27,253 nucleotides of DNA from a virus. A program made the translations under genes and the position numbers. Positions 16,205 through 23,255 of this stretch are shown here, piece by piece. Position 1 is the stretch's first letter, and every line of letters begins with the position of its first letter. The DNA lies in IMG/VR virus record IMGVR_UViG_3300025122_000121, positions 1-27,253 of that record. The stretch is one strand, 5' to 3'. The notes under the pieces were generated by a model. It worked only from the letters and a program-made list of their open reading frames with translations. It had not been told where the DNA came from and did not search any database.

Positions 16205-16213
16205 TTAAATAGT
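16205..16213 (-). promoter_or_regulatory. Putative late promoter of the tail tube gene
   Basis: Minus-strand ACTATTTAA, 21 bases before the tube ATG, in the gap after the sheath stop codon. No -35 box is visible upstream; the region there is a hairpin. Same motif as at 14427, 19307 and 26371. Confidence 0.6.
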
Positions 16214-16214
16214 G

Positions 16215-16237
16215 ATGTGGGGGAAATTGCCCCATAT
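16215..16237 (-). terminator. Hairpin after the sheath gene
   Basis: An 8-bp stem built on TGGGG/CCCCA (one G-U pair) with a seven-base loop, immediately past the sheath stop. On the minus strand no U-run follows; on the plus strand TTTTT follows. It may protect the sheath mRNA 3' end or be a weak terminator. Confidence 0.4.
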
Positions 16238-16239
16238 TT

Positions 16240-19200
16240 TTAATCATCAAACGAAGCACCCGTGGAAGTAACAACGAAGTCGATCGCAATGTACTCGATA
16301 GCTCTTGCGGGCTTAATCATAATCTTAGCATACAAAATATTCTGATCAATAAGATCGTCAGTTGTCGTGCTAGAATCAAGTATAAGCTTGTAATCGGTAA
16401 TACCAAATTCCGTCTTAACGTTTGCCAAGAAAGGCTCAATAAGGGCCGTAAACCGATCCCAAGTTGCTTGTACATTTTGCTCAAATAGAATCTGAGTGGC
16501 AAGAATCGAAATCTGCTTCTTAAGATAGATGACAAGCCTTCTCACATTAATTCTATCAAGTGCGCTTGGTAGCTCTTGTAGAGTCTTTTGTCCAAAAACA
16601 ACAATTCCAGTAGATGGGAAAGAAGCAATTGGATTAATTCTGTTTTCGTAAAGTGTGTCTCTTTCCTTGGAAGTTAATCTTTCTGTGACATTCGTAACTG
16701 GAATGCCAGCGGCTCCATCAGTAAGGCCGCCGCGATTAAAGCCGGCTGGCGCAAACCAAATCTGCGAAGATGCATGGGAGCTAGCCAACACGCCCAGCAT
16801 AGCGACAGATGGAGGCACCCAAAGCATGCGGCCGGTATTTTCATCCCTTGTCTGGACCCATGGATAGAATGTAGCTCCATAGCTCGAATCGAGTCTCCTA
16901 GATCTCAAGTCGCGCGCTGTTGCGGCAACGCCCGGGCCGAGTCTAGCAGCCTTGCTAGACTTATACTCCTCATGCGCTGGTGCATACACGCCGGCAAGAT
17001 CAATAATTGCCATGGCATCGGCCCGCTCTTCGCAGACCTTAATCTGGTGAGCGGTCAAATTATCCAAAGTTAATCCGGGAGCAGCAAGGAGGTTCATGTC
17101 AATCTGCTCAGGATCTGCAACGGTATCCATTGCACGATGCCAAGTATGATAAACATAACTATCATCTTCGGTCGAAGTTGAAGACATTCCCTTATTGTAC
17201 ATCGGATCTGGCTTCTTGATATCGAATCCATCGGCGCCACCCCAAACAGGAGCAGTATAACTAGTGATTCCGGCGTCTAACAGATCTGTATAAGATGCTG
17301 TTCCAAAAGCAGTACCAAGAAGACGCGATCCGGATTGATAGAAGAAATCATTGCCGCCGGCCGTTTTAAGTACGATATCATCAAGAGAGAATACGTATGC
17401 ATAATCTTCAATGCCGGTTGTGGCGAAGACATCTACGGGATTCTCACCGCCGCCACCGGTATAGTTAGCATAAAGCAAACGATGGAAATCGGGAATACTT
17501 ACGTCATTAACAGTGCTCTGCGCTGTTCTTGTGGTCTGCATTCCGAAATATGCGTTAGTGGGGTCCGTGAGACCACCATCAGATGCTGATGTACGAAGTC
17601 GTGCTTTGGGAAACACAAAAGAACCGGTGCAGCCGCCATTATCAGTAACGGCATCTATAATGCCATCGCCAGCCATGAGATATAGATCGGTGACGCCTTG
17701 GCCTGAGCCTGAACGCAATATTCCAGCGGAGTTAGGAAGGCCGGTTCCACCAGTTAAGAAGAAGTTGGACAGTAGTCCTTGCGGATTGCTGGCGTGGTGG
17801 CCGGCGTAGCCGGTAGTGCCGCCATATGGTCGAATATTACAGGCGCCAGTACTGGCGACATCGTAAACGCTTCTATACCTTGGGGGTCCGAAATATCCAA
17901 ATGGAAGCAGTGTGCCGTCTGTTGCGCCGGCATCTACGTCACTATTCATTTCAACGTATATAAATTTAGATTGGTTGTCGTATTCGCCATACGTCTTCAG
18001 TCTCTTGCTGTTTTCATCCCAAGACGAATATTTGTTTCCGATCTTGCGCGCAACATAGTTAGGAGAAGAAGGATTAAGATCGCAATTATCGAACCTTTCT
18101 AAGATTTTCATAGAGTTATCTGTATCACCAATGCTGCGAAGTAAGACCGAGAAAGTTCCATATTCGGTGAATGTGGTAGTAGAGCGTCTGATATTAGCAA
18201 TCGAAATCTTAACATTCTTGTGGAGCCACTCGCCGTGGCCTCTTCCGATAAGGCGGAATAGCTTTTGCTGCCTAAACGATACATAACCCGTATAAGTACC
18301 AAGATCCTGGCCAATAAACCAGCCGGTTCGGCCTTCACGAGAGGCCTGTTTTTTCATTTCAAACGGACCTACAGTTGCGCCTTTGCCGATTGACATCATA
18401 ACGCCCAGGGCGCCCGATGTAAATCCGCGATCTCTTAATTCTTGTTCATAAGTCTCGCCAAGCCAATAATCTTTTGCGCCAAGAGAGGTATAGAATGTTG
18501 AAGCGCTCACAAGCTGTGGATTCGTGTTAAACTTCTTGCGGATAAAGTTCGCATTGCTGTCATCAAAACCAAATCTGATTTTTTCTGTGCCAGCGGGACC
18601 ACTAATAACCACAGTATATAAGTTATCAGAATCTACTCCAATTACCATGTTATTCGCGCCAGTAAGAGCACCAGAGGCTGCAGTGTCGGCGGCGGTGAAT
18701 ATTCCAGATCCATTGACTTTGCCGCCATATACGGTACCACTCAAATAGATGTCTGCGTTATCGACATACCAAATAGCTGCCAAGCTGCCTGTTCCAATGT
18801 TGGCTTGGGTGTTTGCTCCGGAAGTGAAAAGCCACAATCCATAAGCACCGCCGTTCTGGGCCGGGGTACGATTTATCGTCTCGTTAGTTCTCCAGCCTGC
18901 AGCGGCGTCATCACCTGCGGCCTTTCCTGCAGTAGTCTGCTGACCTAGCAAGCGAACATATGTAACAGGAGCCACATTTGAGGCCAAAAAGGCTTTTGCG
19001 GCGTAAGTGCCGTACATAGGAGACTGATGGTTTCCATCGCGATAAATGTCGCCGCCTTCCTTACCAGGGGCAGTATCGCCAAACATTGTCACAAAATCGG
19101 CATAAGATTCAACTTTAACGGGAGTCATCCCTAAGCCTCGGCGGGATCGACCCACCACTACGGGCCCGATGGCACCTGCTGTTTTAGGTAAAAACGAGTT

Positions 19201-19257
19201 GTCTATTTCATTAATAAACACTCCAGGAGATACAAACTTAAAACTTTTTATTGACAT
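16240..19257 (-). CDS. Tail sheath protein (T4 gp18-like), 1005 residues
   Basis: Contractile outer sheath subunit. The N-terminus SPGVFINEIDNSFLP (9-23), then AIGPVVVGRSRRGLG, is the classic sheath start. A Phe/Asp patch YADFVTMFGDTAPG follows. The C-terminal 200 residues carry the conserved core: ENRINPIASFPSTGIVVFGQKTL, DRINVRRLVIYLKKQI, LFEQNVQATWDRF and YAKIMIKPARAIEYIAIDFVV. At 1005 residues it is about half as long again as T4 gp18 (659). The extra residues lie in the middle (about 120-750) and read as Gly/Ser/Thr-rich beta domains, probably exposed on the tail surface. The ATG at 19257 follows AGAGGA. A late-promoter motif lies 49 bases upstream. Confidence 0.95.
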   Translation of the reverse strand: MSIKSFKFVSPGVFINEIDNSFLPKTAGAIGPVVVGRSRRGLGMTPVKVESYADFVTMFGDTAPGKEGGDIYRDGNHQSPMYGTYAAKAFLASNVAPVTYVRLLGQQTTAGKAAGDDAAAGWRTNETINRTPAQNGGAYGLWLFTSGANTQANIGTGSLAAIWYVDNADIYLSGTVYGGKVNGSGIFTAADTAASGALTGANNMVIGVDSDNLYTVVISGPAGTEKIRFGFDDSNANFIRKKFNTNPQLVSASTFYTSLGAKDYWLGETYEQELRDRGFTSGALGVMMSIGKGATVGPFEMKKQASREGRTGWFIGQDLGTYTGYVSFRQQKLFRLIGRGHGEWLHKNVKISIANIRRSTTTFTEYGTFSVLLRSIGDTDNSMKILERFDNCDLNPSSPNYVARKIGNKYSSWDENSKRLKTYGEYDNQSKFIYVEMNSDVDAGATDGTLLPFGYFGPPRYRSVYDVASTGACNIRPYGGTTGYAGHHASNPQGLLSNFFLTGGTGLPNSAGILRSGSGQGVTDLYLMAGDGIIDAVTDNGGCTGSFVFPKARLRTSASDGGLTDPTNAYFGMQTTRTAQSTVNDVSIPDFHRLLYANYTGGGGENPVDVFATTGIEDYAYVFSLDDIVLKTAGGNDFFYQSGSRLLGTAFGTASYTDLLDAGITSYTAPVWGGADGFDIKKPDPMYNKGMSSTSTEDDSYVYHTWHRAMDTVADPEQIDMNLLAAPGLTLDNLTAHQIKVCEERADAMAIIDLAGVYAPAHEEYKSSKAARLGPGVAATARDLRSRRLDSSYGATFYPWVQTRDENTGRMLWVPPSVAMLGVLASSHASSQIWFAPAGFNRGGLTDGAAGIPVTNVTERLTSKERDTLYENRINPIASFPSTGIVVFGQKTLQELPSALDRINVRRLVIYLKKQISILATQILFEQNVQATWDRFTALIEPFLANVKTEFGITDYKLILDSSTTTDDLIDQNILYAKIMIKPARAIEYIAIDFVVTSTGASFDD

Positions 19258-19306
19258 TACTGTTTCCTCTTATGAAAATCTCGCAAAATGATAGCGTAAT
19301 CATTAA

Positions 19307-19315
19307 TTAAATAGT
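19307..19315 (-). promoter_or_regulatory. Putative late promoter of the sheath gene
   Basis: Minus-strand ACTATTTAA, 49 bases before the sheath ATG, in the 126-base gap after the gp15-like gene. It is the longest leader of the four copies. The rest of this gap holds no recognisable terminator or gene. Confidence 0.58.
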
Positions 19316-19383
19316 ATTTTTAAACTCAAAAGTCTAGTCAGGAAGTGATAAAAACAAAAGTTTCAGTTCAGGAGCTAATCTTA

Positions 19384-20265
19384 TTAATCTTTAAATAAAG
19401 TGGGCATTCCGGTCGGCATGGTCGATTCTGATGGAAAAGAAATTTCAACTACGTTTTCATCTATTCTAACTATGGGCCTATCGTCGCTATCGCCCTCTCC
19501 CATTAAATATCCTAAAACTCTTATGGTAATATCGCTGGTAAACAGCCGCATATCTTCTGATAAGTTGTTTACATTGTTATTATGAGAAAAATCTTGCTCG
19601 ATGAAAGCTTCATATAGGTGGCCATTTCTCTTCATTGTAAAAGCATTAATTTGGCCAGTTCTGCCGATAAAGGGAGTCATTAAGTCATTCATTTGCTGCT
19701 GATATTCTGTTTTAATGGTAATCTTATAAGTAATGTTGACATAAACAGGAATCGGCACTGACAAATATTGTATAATTACCTTTTTATTTGTTCTCGGATA
19801 ATAAAGTTGCTTGGTGCCGCCTGTTTGAGTTTCTCCACGGGATCCGGCGGCTGCAGCAAAATTTCTAGTTTTGTCTTCTTTTATTTTTTTGGCAATCACC
19901 CATCGACCAGAACGTCCATTTTTATTATCTGAATAATAATGAGCCTGGAAGGATCCTTTTCTGGCGGGATCTTTTACAATTCCTGTTCTCTCAATACTAA
20001 CCAGCGGTAATTTAAGGGCCCCAGCATCATCTCTCAAAAATTTATCGTTTTTAATTTGATAAGCTCTTTCAGGAGCTTGCCACAAAACAGGAACTTTAAA
20101 AAATCCCTCATTAGATCGCGTTCGAAGACCAAGATCTTCTTTTAACCAAGAAACTATGGAATAATCGATTGTTTCTATTGTAGAGGCCAATAAACCAACT
20201 TCTTTTAGCGTAAACTCTGAAGCGTCTTCAGATAGCTGCGCAAAATCAAAATTATCAGGTAGCAT
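19384..20265 (-). CDS. Tail completion/sheath stabiliser protein (T4 gp15-like), 293 residues
   Basis: Resembles the T4 gp15 family, which caps the finished tail and joins it to the head neck. Residues 50-90 have FFKVPVLWQAPERAYQIK then ALKLPLVSIERTGI. After a Lys/Gly-rich insert come KKVIIQYLSVPIPVYVNITYKITIKTEYQQQMNDLMTPF, the T4 gp15 PSPIKMIYELSIFTRYEDDM pattern, and then SEDMRLFTSDITIRVLGYLMG. I chose the ATG at 20265 rather than an upstream TTG frame, because AAAGGGG lies just before it and the overlap with the preceding gene is then only 11 bases. Position between neck genes and sheath supports the call. Length is close to T4 gp15 (272). Confidence 0.7.
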   Translation of the reverse strand: MLPDNFDFAQLSEDASEFTLKEVGLLASTIETIDYSIVSWLKEDLGLRTRSNEGFFKVPVLWQAPERAYQIKNDKFLRDDAGALKLPLVSIERTGIVKDPARKGSFQAHYYSDNKNGRSGRWVIAKKIKEDKTRNFAAAAGSRGETQTGGTKQLYYPRTNKKVIIQYLSVPIPVYVNITYKITIKTEYQQQMNDLMTPFIGRTGQINAFTMKRNGHLYEAFIEQDFSHNNNVNNLSEDMRLFTSDITIRVLGYLMGEGDSDDRPIVRIDENVVEISFPSESTMPTGMPTLFKD

Positions 20266-20743
20266 CGAATAGCCCCTTTCTTGCTCTCTTACAAGTTGCT
20301 GCAATTTCGAAACTATGGTCTATTTGGCCAAACAGCTTCTTTGGTTCTGAAAGTTTGACAATTTCATAGTAAAAATCGCCATATAGGACAAAATCGCCCT
20401 CTCGGACATATAGGTCCTGATCCTCTGTTAATCTTCTTTGGTGAAAATGGACCATAATTTCCCAACTTTTGTCAATTCCAACGCTTTCCATATAATCGGT
20501 TTCATAAGCTGTAAACTCCACAAGCGCATATACTCTAATTGGTGGTAAATAAGTTTTTTCGACCGCTTCTCCGTATAATTCATGAAAATTTGTTGCCTCC
20601 ATGTCTATTGGATAATAAAGAATTTGTTGGCCGATGACTTTTTCAATTAATTCATCATTTACTTGTTTTACAAGATCTCGCTCTTTTTTACCAAGAAATA
20701 GAGGCGGTGGCGGAGCTGTTGGTCTTTTCCATTCATCTGCCAT
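20255..20743 (-). CDS. Probable neck/head-completion protein, 162 residues
   Basis: A small beta-rich protein: FHELYGEAVEKTYLPPIRVYALVEF (52-77), GIDKSWEIMVHFHQRRL, EGDFVLYGDFYYEIVKLSE, LFGQIDHSFEIAATCKRAR. The motif of a GD(F)VxYxxxYYEI strand pair followed by a Gly and a final strand ending in Arg is what head-closure and neck proteins of many phages look like. T4 gp14 would be the positional counterpart, although gp14 is longer. The N-terminus has a Pro run (PTAPPPPLF). It is translationally coupled to the preceding neck gene (stop TAA then AAATATG, weak ribosome binding site) and overlaps the gp15-like gene by 11 bases. Confidence 0.6.
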   Translation of the reverse strand: MADEWKRPTAPPPPLFLGKKERDLVKQVNDELIEKVIGQQILYYPIDMEATNFHELYGEAVEKTYLPPIRVYALVEFTAYETDYMESVGIDKSWEIMVHFHQRRLTEDQDLYVREGDFVLYGDFYYEIVKLSEPKKLFGQIDHSFEIAATCKRARKGLFDAT

Positions 20744-20749
20744 ATTTTA

Positions 20750-22045
20750 TTATCCCACGAAAATCGGTAGTGGAGAGAAGGCCATTGTTTTTGCTGCTGC
20801 TTCTGCTTTTTCGCTGTCTTGCGTTGCAAGAACGCCATATTCCATTTCTTTTAGCATTTCCATAAGCTTATCTCTTAGTTGAGTTTGCTCATCTTTTGCT
20901 TGTGATAGCAACTCTGAATGATTTAACGTTACGCTTTCTCCAGGAATCGGTATTGTTGTAAATTTACCGCGTATTTGTCCCAACATTTCCTTGCAAACAG
21001 CTAACGCATATTTTCTAATCCACTGCTTGCCAATGGAATTGATATTTTCATATGGCACGTTATCAAACGGAAGCGTATTCATATTATTAACGCCATTAAC
21101 GCCAGTCTTATAATTTGCGTCTTCAGCCCAAGCGTTGTCTTCAACATAAAACCTAAACCATATTCTATTTAGCTCTGCTAAATCCCAATTGCTCGGGGTG
21201 GGATATAGTCTTAATTTATTGTTTATGATCTCATATGCATAGTTCGATGTTCTCGTAACAATTGAGTCTTCATACATAACTGCTTGCAATTTATTTTGCC
21301 AAGTTGGCACAATTTCAAACGTGGCATCATCGGCAAATTGGCCATAAGTCGAGTAGTTTCCTACAACGCCAATTCCTCCATAATAGCCATAGAAGCGCCA
21401 CATAGCCCTTGGAGAGCGATAATAAACTTTTGTAACTATAACACGCTTGTCATCAATTTTTCCCCCATAATCGACGGCATTGCCATCATCGTCGACACCT
21501 GATGCGCCGGCTGTTTCAACAATATTTTGTAAATCATAATCTTGTTGTTCTATTACCGGCGAAAATGAAGCAGAATATTGAGGTATGTTGCCACCAAAAC
21601 CTGCGGCGGCCGCAAGGCCATCGCCAGTTCTCTTGGAAAGAGAAAACTTATATCGCGGATATTTAAGAGAAACAAACTGGCCGCCCAAACTAGAAGATAA
21701 AGCAGACTCACCTTTAATTTTACCAAGATGATCAAAAGTTCCCGTAACGTTTCCTAAAGCATCAGAAAGTATGTTCTTGCTTTGGTGAAGATTAATGATA
21801 TATGAATATTCTAAGACTGCCTCTTCATAAGCCGCATATACATTATCGGCCGTCAATTCAATATCGACCACATCTCCTCCAAGTTTCTTATAAACAAAGC
21901 TAACTTGAAAAGATGCGCCACTTAAAAAGTCAACAGAACCGGTATAAGCCCCAAACGGGACTGCTGACGCAACATTGGTTGTCGTTCCCGTTGCCGGAAG
22001 GATAATGGCACTTGTTTGTGAAGCAGGACTAAGATTTGTAGGCAT
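20750..22045 (-). CDS. Probable neck protein (T4 gp13-like), 431 residues
   Basis: The best-matching region is residues 340-405: KQWIRKYALAVCKEMLGQIR, then GKFTTIPIPGESVTLN and an alpha-helical SELLSQAKDEQTQLRDKLMEML. T4 gp13-type neck proteins have this helical core with a PIPG turn. The N-terminal third has VYAAYEEAVLEYSYIIN, like head-tail adaptor helices, and a Gly/Ser-rich beta insert that makes it longer than T4 gp13 (309). It probably binds the portal and closes the filled head. The ATG at 22045 has AGGAG ten bases upstream. It follows a terminator and opens the neck-gp15 unit; the start of its transcript is not clear. Confidence 0.65.
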   Translation of the reverse strand: MPTNLSPASQTSAIILPATGTTTNVASAVPFGAYTGSVDFLSGASFQVSFVYKKLGGDVVDIELTADNVYAAYEEAVLEYSYIINLHQSKNILSDALGNVTGTFDHLGKIKGESALSSSLGGQFVSLKYPRYKFSLSKRTGDGLAAAAGFGGNIPQYSASFSPVIEQQDYDLQNIVETAGASGVDDDGNAVDYGGKIDDKRVIVTKVYYRSPRAMWRFYGYYGGIGVVGNYSTYGQFADDATFEIVPTWQNKLQAVMYEDSIVTRTSNYAYEIINNKLRLYPTPSNWDLAELNRIWFRFYVEDNAWAEDANYKTGVNGVNNMNTLPFDNVPYENINSIGKQWIRKYALAVCKEMLGQIRGKFTTIPIPGESVTLNHSELLSQAKDEQTQLRDKLMEMLKEMEYGVLATQDSEKAEAAAKTMAFSPLPIFVG

Positions 22046-22077
22046 GTATAGAATTCTCCTGCTGTAATTAGTTCTGA

Positions 22078-22107
22078 CAAAACAAAACCCCCAGACAAGC
22101 TAAGGGC
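22078..22107 (-). terminator. Rho-independent terminator after the histone-like gene
   Basis: CCCTTAG pairs with CTGGGGG (two G-U pairs) around CTTGT and is followed by TTTTGTTTT on the minus strand. It lies about 25 bases after the histone-like stop codon. Confidence 0.65.
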
Positions 22108-22130
22108 TGTTTTAGAAAGATTTAACTATT

Positions 22131-22412
22131 TTACGCAGAAGCACTATTTGTTTTCTTTTTTGTTGCTCTTTTTCTCGGCGTAGTTGCTTTTTTCTTCCGG
22201 GGGGCCGTTGTTTTCTTCGCTTTAGTTGGGGTCTCGACCACTTTTGGCTCCAAAACAACTTCGGGAGATGTTTCCAAAGTTACTGTTTCCTCAACAGCCT
22301 CAGATTCTACTGATTCTTGCGCTCTTTTAGCCAAAAGCTTTGCTCTCGGATGATTGCGGTGTTTTGCGTTAAACTTTAATTTGGCAGAATTTAATCTTCT
22401 TTTCTTGCCCAT
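22131..22412 (-). CDS. Small histone H1-like basic protein, 93 residues
   Basis: A lysine- and arginine-rich protein in three parts. The basic head is MGKKRRLNSAKLKFNAKHRN. The acidic middle is at 33-60. The strongly basic tail (61-93) has repeated P-R-K and K-K-A-T/K-K-T elements (KKTTAPRKKKATTPRKRATKKK), the signature of H1-like and Hc1-like DNA-binding tails. I chose the ATG at 22412 (CAGGAG six bases upstream); the 17 residues further upstream look non-coding. It forms its own unit between two terminators, in the middle of the head genes. That suggests a protein that coats or condenses DNA, perhaps packaged with it. A minor capsid or assembly role is also possible. Confidence 0.75.
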   Translation of the reverse strand: MGKKRRLNSAKLKFNAKHRNHPRAKLLAKRAQESVESEAVEETVTLETSPEVVLEPKVVETPTKAKKTTAPRKKKATTPRKRATKKKTNSASA

Positions 22413-22503
22413 AAAAAACTCCTGTTTTGTATAGTAACTAGTATAAAAAAGCAAAAATCTCAAAAATTTACCGGCGAAAAAATTTGGCAGATCGATATTT
22501 TAT

Positions 22504-22531
22504 AAAAAAAAACCCCCTCCGCAGGAGGGGG
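22504..22531 (-). terminator. Strong rho-independent terminator after the decoration gene
   Basis: CCCCCTCC (22531-22524) pairs with GGAGGGGG (22520-22513) around a very tight loop and is followed by nine T on the minus strand (22512-22504). It is the strongest terminator in the window, 17 bases after the decoration-protein stop. Confidence 0.93.
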
Positions 22532-22547
22532 CCTTAAATAAATAATA

Positions 22548-23075
22548 TTAATCTTGGGCGGCGAACGTACACACATCTTCGCTCACGACATATCCAGTGA
22601 TATACATGACAGTGGTGCTTTTTGCGACCAATTTAATATCATAATATGCGTGATTCACCAAGGTGAATCTATCGTGCGAGCTACCATTACCCCAGACAGC
22701 AGAGCAGTTGCCATTTGTGTCAAGAACTGCTACAACTCCTTGAAAATAGCAAGCATCATCTGAAAAATCCATGATAATTTCTTGTGCTTCTGCGGCGGCG
22801 CCAGTACCTGCGCCAATGAAATGATAGGTTTCACCAGCGGCTGCGGGCGTTGGCAAGCTATAAGTTTTATTGCCTGTAACTGCTTCCTGCCAAACTGTTT
22901 TGCCTGCGTGCGTCGATCTCGTGACAGTTAAGTTGGCATCGCCATTTGTGATAAATGCCGGCTGTGTCTTCTGCACCAAATTCTTCATGGTGGTGCTAGC
23001 ACTCCAATCAATCTCTCTCTTTAAATTCTCTATTAGTTTCTCGATTCTCGCGAGACCTACTCTTTTTGTTCCCAT
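22548..23075 (-). CDS. Probable capsid decoration/head-fibre protein, 175 residues
   Basis: It begins with an amphipathic helix (MGTKRVGLARIEKLIENLKREI) that could bind the capsid or form a trimer. A beta-rich domain follows: ANLTVTRSTHAGKTVWQEAV, KTYSLPTPAAAGETYHFIGAG, a Phe-containing FQGVVAVLDTNG segment, and HDRFTLVNHAYYDIKLVAKSTTVMYITGYVV. This layout (TLT...GKT...YTLPxPAAGxxFxFxxG...) is common in proteins encoded right after the major capsid gene of marine phages, where decoration or short head fibres are assumed. I chose the ATG at 23075 with AAAGGAGGG nine bases upstream; the reading frame further upstream overlaps the leader hairpins and is not protein-like. It lies between two terminators and so is its own unit. 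Confidence 0.6.
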   Translation of the reverse strand: MGTKRVGLARIEKLIENLKREIDWSASTTMKNLVQKTQPAFITNGDANLTVTRSTHAGKTVWQEAVTGNKTYSLPTPAAAGETYHFIGAGTGAAAEAQEIIMDFSDDACYFQGVVAVLDTNGNCSAVWGNGSSHDRFTLVNHAYYDIKLVAKSTTVMYITGYVVSEDVCTFAAQD

Positions 23076-23135
23076 AGTTAAAAACCCTCCTTTTATAATC
23101 ATGTCCCTGCATTGGTTTATTTCAGCAATACCAGG

Positions 23136-23183
23136 GGGCAGTTCTAAGTCTGCCCGATAACTTTGGTGTGAACTCTCGTTCAC
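23136..23183 (-). promoter_or_regulatory. Structured leader of the decoration gene
   Basis: Two hairpins in tandem on the minus strand: GTGAAC-GAGA-GTTCAC (23183-23168, a GNRA tetraloop) and GGGCAG-ACTTAGAA-CTGCCC (23155-23136). Neither is followed by a U-run, so they are not terminators. A motif variant, ACTACTTAT, lies just upstream near 23193-23185. They may stabilise the mRNA 5' end or modulate translation. Confidence 0.4.
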
Positions 23184-23204
23184 CTATAAGTAGTTTCAGA
23201 CAAA

Positions 23205-23235
23205 CGAAAGCCCCCGTCAAAGACGGAGGCTTTAC
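23205..23235 (-). terminator. Rho-independent terminator after the major capsid gene
   Basis: AAAGCCTCCGTC pairs with GACGGGGGCTTT (one G-U pair) around TTT on the minus strand, ending in a T-rich tail. It lies 20 bases past the capsid stop codon. Confidence 0.88.
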
Positions 23236-23255
23236 ATTTATATTGCGACTAGGGT

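Noticed and set aside
20266-20304. Upstream extension of the gp15-like protein by 13 residues
   Set aside because: It would overlap the previous gene by 50 bases, while AAAGGGG and an ATG are present at 20265.
22413-22463. Upstream extension of the histone-like protein by 17 residues
   Set aside because: The extra sequence (hydrophobic, Phe/Tyr-rich) does not fit the protein, and CAGGAG marks the ATG at 22412.
23076-23183. Upstream extension of the decoration protein by 36 residues
   Set aside because: It would run through two leader hairpins and lacks a ribosome binding site; AAAGGAGGG precedes the ATG at 23075.
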